Assembly: GCA_000934455.1 (NCBI GenBank) | Contig: KN883539.1 | Coordinates: 44,632 to 85,508 of the forward strand | Reading direction: 5' to 3' | Length of the DNA: 40,877 nucleotides | From: Apostichopus parvimensis | Taxonomy: Eukaryota > Echinodermata > Holothuroidea > Aspidochirotida > Stichopodidae | Part shown: positions 22,101 to 34,100 of the stretch, piece by piece | Numbering within the stretch: the first letter of the stretch is position 1 | Layout of the letters: the number at the start of each line of letters is the position of its first letter | The notes under the pieces: model-generated | The model's input: the letters and a program-made list of their open reading frames with translations, nothing else | What the model was told of the DNA's origin: nothing | Database searches by the model: none | Made by a program: the position numbers and the translations under genes

Positions 22101-25100
22101 CTTCTGACCATTTTCATTATCGACTTTGTTCCTGATATCAAATAAGATTGTTATGAATTACACTTTTCTGGTTTCTTACAGAGGAGGAAAAATTCATCAA
22201 GGAATTAAAGGCAAAGTATGAGATACTTTATCACTCCGTACAACCATTGCCTTACATCAGAGACAGCATGTATTGTGTTGATAAAGTATATGTTGATAGC
22301 GGCATTGAACGGTTAGTTGAACAAGCACATGGAAAGAAAATTTGGAAACTTTTAGAGTCACATCATGAGCTACTAAAGAAACCTGAGAATTGTGGTAGGC
22401 AAATTATACAGGGCGACCCCGGATATGGAAAATCAACACTGACACTACAGCTTGCATACGATTGGTGCCAAAGAGTTCCAAAATCCCCTTTAAGTAACGT
22501 ACCGATACTTATTTACCTGCGGCTAAGACAACTGAGAGGGGTGAATTCAATATACCAAGCAATACGGCGTTTTATATTACCCAGAGACTCAGATCTGAGT
22601 GAGGATATTGTGGAATCAATCATAAAGAATTGTTCAGGTGCATTGGTTATTTTGGATGGATTTGACGAATACCCTGATAAAGACGATCAAGAGACTGATA
22701 TTTCTCTTATCCTTCGGAGAGAAATGTTGCAGGAAATAGATGTCATTCTGACTACCAGGCCTTTCTACTTGCCGAAAGAATTTGCACCGCATACTGATCG
22801 AATACGTTTAACGGATTTCAACGAGGACATCCGAGATCAATATATTCGAAAAGCAGTTGTACAGGGTGACGAACAAGCTGCCAGGGAAATAATACTTAAA
22901 CTCCAACGAAACCCTCTACTCGGTGACTTGTGTCAAGTTCCTTTGTTGTTTGTTTTGTTTGCTCACATGAGCCACGAGAACAAAGACTTGAAGACATTCA
23001 AATCCGTTACTAGTTTCTTTCGTAATGTGATAGCTTGCTTCCATAGTCATTTGATGAACAAAACAATTGAAAAGGTTACTTTTGACTTAAAACATGACGA
23101 GTTGAACAAGGTTGCTTTTGAGGCATTGAGTGGTAGAAACCAACTGATTGTGTGGGATAGTAATTATCTGAGAAAACGACTTGGGGATGACTTTTATCAG
23201 CAGTATCTTAAAACTGGAATATTTTTTGAGGAAGAAGTTCTGACTGGTGATCAATATCTCTATAAAAAGGAAGTCAGATTCTACCACAAATTGTTCTGTG
23301 AGTGGTATGCTGCCCACTACATTGCTGATTATCTATCTCAAGAATCTTCAACCTCTGCTACAACAGAGAGTCAGACTGTAGCTGAACTGCTCCGTTGTTT
23401 GGATCCCTATGAACTTCACTATGTTTACAGATTTGCCTGTGGTCTTAATAAAACTGCTTCGGGTAAGATTGTAAATTATCTGCAAGACAACCTTAAACAT
23501 GAAAAGTTTGCTATGATGTGTATGCTGGAACAAGACTATAAAAATGAGAAGATTGTTGATGCAATCACAAAGTTGGCCTCTAAAGCGGTCCACGTACATG
23601 GCCATGACAGTCAACTACTTCAGAGATCAACTTTACAAGTTTTAGAGTTCGCGAGTGCAAACCAGGTGAGGTCATTTTCTTTCACTGCAATATATTTCCT
23701 CAGGTGTGTGGTCACGGTCTTGTACTGTTATTGTACAATACAATTACAATCAGTGTGTCCTTATACCTACAAAAACAGTGCAAAACTTCCGGCCTCCACC
23801 GGGATTCGAACCTGGGCCCTCTCATGTTTGAAGTGCTTGGTTTATTTTCCCGCCAAGTAGTTTTTTGATATTTCCAGTTTGTGCTGTATTTCTTGAAAGT
23901 GATATAATAACAATCGATTCATGAGGTCAGATTCCCAATACATATCTTCAGAGGTTGAATCCCAAATTCATGACCCAATGACCCTACGAACGTAAACAAT
24001 TTCAAATGCTAACAACACTTATCATCGTTGTCTTAACCAATAGTGTCATTTGATTTTTTGCTTTCATGTGGCCATACTGCCAGTAATAAATGAATACACT
24101 ATGACAAAGACAATCCAACCTTGAAAATATTCGAATAAATTGAGTTTTAATTGTGAGGTCACCTTAACTGAAAAAAAAACAACCCTAAAAGAAAACGGCC
24201 AAATGGTTTTATCCAGTAGCGTTTCATTGCCATGGTAATCTACTGTTGAAATGTCATTTTGACCTCACAATGTAATTGTAAGGTCTAACTCAATAACATT
24301 GAACCCTCTATCCGTTCATAATGTAGGATGATTCTTTTACTAGTGGATAACTATAATACATTAACCTTGTTCATTTCTCTAACAGATTACCATCGCTTGC
24401 CTAAACCTGACCATGGCTTTCAAGGAGTGTGATGGATACACTATATTACTCCAATCTGGCCTCTCTCTCTGTCCTTTAAAGACAGTAGAAAAGATACACA
24501 TTGAGGTGGTACCGGAGGTTAATGAACCAGGAACAATATCGGAGATACAGTTAACAAACATATTCCGTTTTGCGCTTCGTTGTAACTCTGTTAAGGAGCT
24601 GTCGTAAGTTGAATCTCATGTTTTTTGCTATCATACTACTGTATGTACCTACAAGTATTCCCTCATGTTACATTTGAAATAACTGGTTTACTAAAGTAAT
24701 GATGATAAACACAGAGCTATGACAAAACTGGTATTATAAATGATGTATCATCAAGAAATACATTGTAATCGGAATTTTAGAGTTGAGATCATGAAAAAAG
24801 ATGAAGTGTTATGTTGGTATGACTAGCCATCACGGTGTTAATTATAACAAAAAGAAACAATAACAGTTGTGAATTTGGAAGGTAAGAATATTTTTCATAT
24901 TATTTGGAAAATATCTTACATGATATGACAAGTATCATCAAAGAGGCCAAGGTGTAATTTCTTCATGAAGTTTGGAAGTTTTAATCAGTATTGTGGTAGT
25001 ATGAGATAATCCCCCACTCTTAGAAACGTAGGACAACATACTGTGCCTGGAATTGTATAACCAACAAGTCTATCAGATTGTCTGCACACCAATTCCTTTC

Positions 25101-28100
25101 ATGGACTCCTAGCACCACCTAAGGATGATCCTAAACATACATTACACTATTACCTTCCGGCAGTTATGGGCTCATTTGCTCATATTAAACAGCAAAATGA
25201 TGTCCACAGTAAGGTGGTTGTTTCCAATCATTTCGAAGCACTTCCTAAGCATTTCCTATATAGAATTTGCTTCATAGCTAGACTGCTTTGCTATCTTTCT
25301 CTCATGCTGGTTTGTTTCTTCCTTTCTACTTCAAAGGTTCAGTGAATGTCTGCTGCCTCTGTCCCCCTCTCAAGAGTCTATCAATGCAGAGATGATATCT
25401 AGGAAAATTAAAAGTAACTATCGATTCTGTCAGTATTGGTTGATTATTTGATTAAATCTAGTCATCAAGGAGTTGATATAAGAGATAATACATTGTAACA
25501 TTTTCATAAGAAGTGCAAAAAGCAGATTGTAAGAGTTTGGTAAAAGCAAGAATGATGCAAAAGTAGAAAAAGTGAAAAAATAAATTGCTTTGTCAGGAGG
25601 ATTACATGGATTTCAGGGGCAATAAATGTTAACCGCCTACATGATTTGTCCTATGCTCGAAACATTCCTTTGGTACAAGCTACTATAATGGCAATGTTAT
25701 TAACTTACTGCTTATGATAACTGTTTAAGAACATAACTTTAAGTCTAAACACAGAAAAATTGTGTTGTTTTAAGTCAAGCCATTTTATTGGATGAAAAGC
25801 ACCATTTTATTGGCAATGTTATTAACTTACTGCTTATGATAACTGTTTAAGAAAATTACTTTAAGTCTAAACATGCCGAAACTGCTCGAAACATTCCTTT
25901 GGTACAAGCTACTATAATGGCAATGTTATTAACTCACTGCTTATGATAACTGTTTAAGAACATTACTTTAAACATGCTGAAACATGCCGAAACTGCTTGA
26001 AACATTACTTTGGTATAAGCTACTATAATGGCAATGTTATTAACTTACTACTTATGATAACTGTTTAAGAACATAACTTTAAGTCTAAACACAGAAAAAT
26101 TGTGTTGTTTTAAGTCAAGCCATTTTATTGGATGAAAAGCACCAAATTCAAAGTTAGGAAGTGTTCCATATTTAGTGTAGAGGTATCCATTTCATTTATG
26201 TGAAAAAGTTAACTTTTCTCCTTCATACATCCTAAGATGTCTTTAAATGTAACATATTTTTACATACTTGTCATCATAGTATACTGGCGAGACTACGGTT
26301 ACAGCCTGGATCTCCATTCTGGTGATTGGGAGGTATGATTCTTTTGTTTTTAGTTGCCAGGGCTTTTTGTTATTGTGTGTGTCCATTAGTGCAGAACAAG
26401 TTGGAAGTAGTGTAAATGTCGACAACCACTAGACAACGACAGAGATCGTGACATAGCTTAGGGAATATAATGTGTAGATCTAGGTTGTGGAAACAATATT
26501 TTAAAATATGAGTTGGTCATTGGAAAGTTTTGATTACTAATTAATTCAGATAATTAATCAACTGAAGATACTCAAGGAAACCCTGTATGACGTCTCTTTT
26601 CTCTTGAGAGTATTTTTAACTTTTCTGTACATTTTAGTAAGTCAGGTAGTTAAAAAATGAAGGTTTGCTGTATGTATTTGGACTTATTTTCATAACAATG
26701 GATTTTCTTTAATCTATAGAAATACCAATGATACTACAATTAGAATAGTAAAAAAAGGAAAAACAGAGAGGAAAGTTTACACTGCTTCATTTTGTGTTTA
26801 TTTTCAGGTTGATAATATCAATATTATTGAGACACTGTGTTCAGAGACGTTACAGATCTCGACTGAAGATAGTAAACTAAAACAGAATTGTACTTTGCAG
26901 CTACTGAAGAACGCATCTAACAATGATGTAAGTCAGTACTCTGTTACATATTAGATATAAAATTACATATTATGGACTAGATAAGTCAAAATACATCATC
27001 CCCGTTATGTACTAGATATGTCATCCCCATTATGTTATTAAGTGTTTTATGGAGATACGATAGTATCATTTTGCATTTCGAAGTGAAATTATTTGATAAT
27101 TTTGATTCATTGTCTTTCAACAGTGTTGCGAATGCACGATTCTGCATCCGGAACGCAAAGTTTCAGAGATGTACGCAAAAACTTCACATTGCGTCCGGTG
27201 GACGGAAACCCTAAGTACACACACTCACAACTAGGCCTATAGGCAAAACATAACAAAACACATTTTTGAATGAAAGTCTTTTGAATGAACATTATTTTCC
27301 AAAAAACCAAACCTCAGGATAGCCAAAATTTCTTCCAATCATTCCGATGATTGAATTTGTTTTAAAGCAAATAAATCATAGCAATCAACCACAAGGTACG
27401 GAGTTAACAACATTTACATTACAGAGATTTACATGCAAACAATAGTCATGGTTCTTTTCCAAACTTCCCATGATCTGATTGGCTAATAGTTCCTTACCCA
27501 TTGTCTGGAAACATTCTTGTGTCTGTAGTGCTCAATGAACACAATTATATAAATAACAACAATTACATATAACATTACTTTCCCGTGTAGAGATGACAAT
27601 GTTTGTGCTATAGGCTATCATATGTGTGCACTCAAATATCATAACATTAGGCCCTGTTGACAGTCATGGTATGAAATTTTGGTTGAATTTTTTCTACAAT
27701 ATCAGGTAATACTTGAATCATTGTTTTGATGAAAAAAAAATTGTGAGTTGAGACAAGTTAGGGGTTTGTAGGAAGCTAACATCTCGGATACTAAAAAATG
27801 ATTTTCACCTCACAGTACGTTTGTTCTCTCCGCATTGAGAGTTGCTCAAGTAATATGTACATTCATACCCCAGTAATTTATTTGTTGCAAAGTTTTTCAC
27901 ACTGTCTTTGACCTTGTGCCCCACTGATTTATTTTTCTTTTGCAACATTCATACATCGTCCAAAGCTTGAGTTTTTAATGGACATTGTGTGAAGAGTTAT
28001 TTACATACTGTAATCGGAAGCGGGTCGGAACTGGCCGGGATTTAGCAAACTTGCCTATGGTGGTAGAGGAAAGGGAAAACTTTGTTAAATTTTTAATAAA

Positions 28101-31100
28101 ACTTATGAATAATATTGCATTGGGTAACTGTTAATGGTAACTTACGACAGGGCTTCATAAAAGTTGTGAGCAAGCAGTTCTAGGCCTTTAGGGATGTGTT
28201 CTTGTGTTGTCGAGATCTAATCATATTTTCTACAAAATTTAAGGGGCTCAATAAAATGTGTTAAACGTGCAATATCTTTTACTTTTGCATGTTCTCTCTA
28301 GGCACTCCTATTACTTAACATGAATTTCCAACATTCACAGCGTATGCATAGCTTATAACATTTTCACAGAAGCTTTGTAAGGAAGTTTTTTACCATGCAG
28401 TAGTATGCATTGTGTGATCTAGGTAAGCATATATGGTAACTAGTCTACGGTAAAATTTCTCGCTTCGGAACTTTGAAAGTCATTTTGTTGGTGTATAATA
28501 GTTACAGGTTTATCATTTGATGATTTTTTGTGCATGGTATAGACCTATCACAATATGCTTCTGTTGCGCACAAGCCAATGTGCTTTCAGGGGTCATTATA
28601 GCTCAGTATTATGTGTTCCTGTAGAGTTATTTTACAGTGCATGTTTTCATTGAGGACTACAGGGACGCGTTTTTCTGAGCGGATTCAAACATTGTTAAAC
28701 TTTTAAGTCCTAGTAACTATACTGGTCTTTACAGTGTACTAACTTTCAAGTTAAATATACACATAAGATAATCATATCATAATTTTGTTTTTTTTGCAAG
28801 GAGTAACTCCAGATAGTGGCACACATAACACAAGATGATTGAAAAATTTCATATCACTCTGTAGTGACAATATATCTATAATTCATAAGGTGTGTGGTTT
28901 GGCACGATAACAACAGGACGTTTAACATAACTAATTCCTATGAAGAAATTTTCTTACTACATTCCTAGTCTAACAGTCCATATTTCATCCTGGTAATCAT
29001 TCATATATCAGTCATTTTGCACATTTTATGTCTCATGCATTCATTCACTTTAGTGTTACTGTCCTTTTTATACATTGTTCATTATGTTAGATAAAGAAGT
29101 TGGATCAACCCATATTTAAAATGGTGAAGAAAAATGTTGTTTCTGTTAATATTTATTTTACATTTCAATAAACTTGGGCCTAATCGTAATAATGCAAGAG
29201 TGGATTTATGCTAGTATTAAGATGGATAAGAGATACCTTCAGAAAAGTTACTGGCCACAGTAGGTTATAATTGTATCAATAATTGATATAGCTCTAAATC
29301 ATTTCAATGTTGATTGAATCTTATGTTACCTTCCTCCAGATCCCCATCTTCCATCTGGAGCTTCTACAGTCCTTCTCTAAGGCTGATGCTGGTAACATCA
29401 TCCTCTGTTCAGGGCTACAATTGTCCTGTCCTGTGTCATTAAAGAAGATATCGATATATACATATGAGGAGGGAAGAGAACTGACAGAGACAGAGGTTGT
29501 TGGCATATTGATGTTTGCACAACAGTCAAAGCGATTGGAAAAGCTAATGTGAGTATTTCAATGAGTATCTTAGTAATGCGTACCTAGATACCACTTTCAC
29601 ACTTTAAATAGGCATAATGCCTACAAAGTTGTATCACTCTATGCCAAATGGAATGATACTCTCACTGGACAGAACTTTATTGTTTCTGAATTAATTTACA
29701 GACACATTTTTTACCTTCGCCTAGTTGTTAAACCCATCATTTGGATCAGAAGTGGTGCTTTGTTCGTGTTAATTATAAAGAAGATAAGTCATTTTAGGGA
29801 CTTGCAAAACAGAAGCTATATCATTGAATGATTTCCCTTCTAATGAATAGCTTTTACTCATTGTTTATATATGATATACAGGTTATCTTTATCGTCTGTG
29901 TTATTGTCAATGCTTTACTCGTTCAGGTCTTTGACAGTAATCGTCTGAAAGATTTACAAAAAATGAAATCCGATAACTTTTTGTGAATTGTGTTCACGCA
30001 ATTGACCAACTCATGGTTCTGCTTTATTTCACAGGTTCATATTTTGTCTGTTGCCCCAGTCTATCGCTGCTAAGGATATTCCTTCAATAATGAATTCAAG
30101 GAAAGTAAAAGGTACAGTTTGCTAATGCTCAGGATGGATTGATCAATAGGGTCTGATACTATTAATAAGGCATCCAATCATTGTAGTTAATAACGTTAAT
30201 TGTATAACTGATCATTAGTTGCCTGAAATTATCATTAAAATTAAAAATTTAATACGTAAAACGTCAAGCAAAAGGATGTATATTTATAGACGAGTCTTAT
30301 ATTATGGAGACCTCAAGCCTTCTAACTTGTCTTATATTCAAAATAAAATCAAACTATTAGCAATATCAACAGTTTGTAAATTATGATCTGATACTTATTA
30401 CTATTATTACAGCATCCAATCATTGAAGTTAATAACGTTAATTGTATTACTGATCATTAGTTGCCTGAAGTTATCATTAAAATTAAAAATTAAATATGTA
30501 AAACGTAAAACGTAAAACCAAAGGATTTATATTTAACACGCAGAATACAGACAGGTTAATGAGCAGGGTGAACACAAAGAGATAGATGTAAGAGGATTAT
30601 TAGACAAGGGATGGAGAGAAGAGAGAAAGAAACCAACAGGGGAAGAGGAGAGGTAGGAGATAAACAGTGGAGGGACAAAGAGAGGATTAAGGGAAGGGGG
30701 AAGGGAATAAACTGGAGAAGGACAGAGACAGAAAGGTGTGGAGAACAAAAAAAGGGAGTGGAAGTGAGCTACAGGAAGAGGAGTGACAGGGGTGGGGGGA
30801 ACAAGGGGAGATGGGGGGGACAGAAGAAAAGTTAGTCATGTCCTTCCTGAATGTTGAGCCCATGAGGTTGAATGGTGTGAAGGCGTCTCTCTCTGCTGTT
30901 TCGTACCAGGTCATTGAGGACAGCTACCTAAGGAATCAATCCCCTGTAAGGACATGTCAATTATGGTATGGTTGGGAAGGTTAAAGTGTGTAGTCTTATA
31001 TTCTAATACATGCTACATGGCTATGCAGTAATAAGCTTGATACAAGACTGAAGAGAGGCAGTACAGCTGGCTGGGATGTTGTTGCTTTGACTTCTGTATT

Positions 31101-34100
31101 CAGAGTGTCTGTCACTGCTAGACAATTATCTAAATATAAACATACCACCACAGAGATATGGTGAGGAATTAAGAGCCAGACTGAATTAGTATTAGTTACA
31201 CTCAGGAAGTTCTATAGTTACAATAACATGATGCAGTGAGGGTAATTTAAGACTGGGAATATCTCCAGATCAGGGTTTACATGAAATACATCTAATATGT
31301 AACATATTCTGTGCATCAAACCTTTGCTTTTTGCATGATACATGGCAGTGAAGGGGAGACCATGATCTAACTATAATCCAATGTTATGCTTTTCTAAAGA
31401 ATGTCAGGTTAAAGGAATTGTCTGGTGGAAGATTTTGATACATTGTCCTTGTAGTTATTATTTTTCTCTTTCTAGCCATGTAAAAATTGTCCCCATTCGA
31501 CGTTTTCTTCTTGTAGAAATCTGGTTTTCAAATTCACCAGTTTCTCACCAAAAGTACCGTTTGCTCGAACGCTTCAATATGGTGATTGACGTAGTGCTTG
31601 CAGATAGGCAAAACAGGCGACTTGAAGTTAGCACTCCCAATTCCGCAGCAAATAAACTCACGTGTAAGCACATTGGATTGCCTCATATATATATAACGTA
31701 CATACTCGCGAACGTATATACTACGATGCTCAGTTGGTGTACTTGTATAGCGTTGCACATAGTACACTCACACTCAAACCACAGTTCATTAACTGTTCTT
31801 CGAAATCGCTGAAATAAAATTCACGGATCAAATTAACAAAAGGAAACTTGAAAAGTATTCGTTAAACCGAAAGATGAAACTTGGCGGAATCGATGTCATC
31901 GCAGAACTGTCCGATTGTAAACGTTAGAGTATATAGCCCATACACGCGAACATTCTTCGCGCTGGAGCTGGATAGCGCGATGTATAAACAACGAAGAGCC
32001 TGCTGTTAAAACTTATCTTGTGTTACACAAAGACCACGAAACCACCGATCTACTACATATATGGCGGCTTAAGGAGTTTTTTAAATCATATCTAATTTAT
32101 AAGAAATTTCACCGGAAATTATTGAAGGAATTGATCGAATCGTTGTCAGAGCAGAATGTAGCACTGAGAAGCTTAGGCTTCGCAGAACTGTCCGATTGTC
32201 AACGTTTGAGTATAGCCTACGTGCGAACATTTTTCGCGTTGGAGCTGGATAGCGCGATGTATAGCCTGGACAACTCAGAGTCTGCTGTTAAAATTTACCT
32301 TGTGTTACACAAAGACCACGGAACCACCGATCTAGTACATGGCGGCTTAAGGAGTTTTTGAAAACATATCTAATTTTTAAGAAATTTCACCGGAAATTAA
32401 GGAAGAAATTTATCTGTATACAAACGCTGTTTTTGTTGTGATTACCGTATAGGTACTGTGCGGAGGGTGGGTTATGTCGCAATCTGCAATAGCATAGCTG
32501 ACGTCACGTTCTGTACTGTTCAAATCATATTTGAAATGTCTATCCTTAACGATTAAAAAATCGTTTCTCTGTCAAACGCAACATTAGCGTTCTCATACTT
32601 TGACAACATGTTTGGAAAATTATTTACTATTTTTTAAGGTAACTTCTTTGGGCCACCAGACAATCCTTTTAAATGGTTTGAAGAAACAATGATACACAAA
32701 CTGGTTTATCCCGTTTCAAAGCTTTCCGCATTAATGAAAGTTACATTTTCACTTGATAACAGAACAGAGAATAACAGAACAGAGAATGAAAACATGCCCT
32801 TCTGCCTTGTTTTGCACATGTTCTACATGTTAATGTAATTATGTAAAATAGCTGGGCGTAGCAGATTCTTGTACAGTCTCTTCACAACACATTGCTCTAG
32901 GCTACTGTGACTGTAGTTTAGGTCATTGGGGTGTCTGGGAGAGAAATAATGATGTTTTTTTTTTTAGTTTGTTAATCATGGCATTGTAACCTCTTTCATT
33001 TTAGTCACTTGGTTACCGTACGATAGTGGCAAAATTTATAACCTCAACCTTGAATCTGGTCAATGGATGGTGAGTATTAAGAACTTATTAAAACATGTTC
33101 CACTAACCTATTGCTTGAATACTGTTTATATAATTATCTGGAAAGAAGTATTAATGTATTCAAAGAATCGGAACTCCCCAACGACTGTTACAGTAAGCGA
33201 TATTCAAAATGAATCAATAAAAGAAAGGAACAGTTTGACAGGTACGATGTGTCAATATGTTTTGCTCAGATTGTTGAGGTGGACGCACATGAATGAATCA
33301 AGTAACAAAGAATTTAAACAGAATAACATCATGTCTGTGTAACCTTACTTTGACCAGTGTTCGTATCGATTGATTGTATTTCAATTAACAGTTCAGGGGT
33401 ATATGAAAAAATGTTTAACCGGTTTCTTTACATGTTTTCTTTGCTGGTCTAAACAGCACATGAATTTAACATTGATTGCAGTACCTCGAGTGCATCTTGC
33501 CTAAAAGTAGTAGATGAAAACCTCATGCAATTATCTACTGTATTACAGTTGAGTTTTCGAATCCAGAATCAATTGCTTCACACTGTCAGTTACAACTGCT
33601 GCTGCGTGTGTGTCCAGTATCGTATAGTCTTTGCATTAACTTTTGATCAGCGTCAGTCTACGATACCGTTACATAAATATCAAAAAGATTAAGAGGCAAC
33701 AAAGAACAGTTGATAGATCATTAATTCTTGTCACCTTTGTTCCTGTAAATTACCAGATACATGCTCCTTATTGCAGTTTGTATATTAATGTCTTCAAAGT
33801 GTCACATGACAGATATTATTGATATTACTTTGACCCAAGCATCTCTGATATTCATCCCAAAGTAACATTTTTTTGTAGCAAATTACCTTTGTTTGAATTG
33901 AAAAGAAACTTAATTCTTGATTCGCCTCATCACTGTTGGAGTGATTTTGTGATGTCATATTGTTCAGCTCATAAACCTTCCTATTGTATCTAACTTATAG
34001 TATGATGATCGTACGCTCGATGTGACAGATGCAGTTTACAGCAAGGAGGTAGGTAGTGAAGTATAATGCATTACAATACACACAATCATTGGTTTAATCT

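Noticed and set aside
20323..22181. A CARD, death or TIR domain exon between the TM and NACHT parts
   Set aside because: No frame in introns 6 or 7 shows such a motif with usable splice sites; the phases of exons 6-7-8 already connect.
23666..23860. In-frame extension of the NACHT exon to 23860
   Set aside because: A good donor (gtgagg) at 23666 with correct phase to exon 9, and the extension reads through an antisense SINE fragment.
32020..32361. 113-codon frame as a separate gene
   Set aside because: It spans a tandem duplication inside a TTAA-flanked element, the other copy is interrupted, and there is no family motif.
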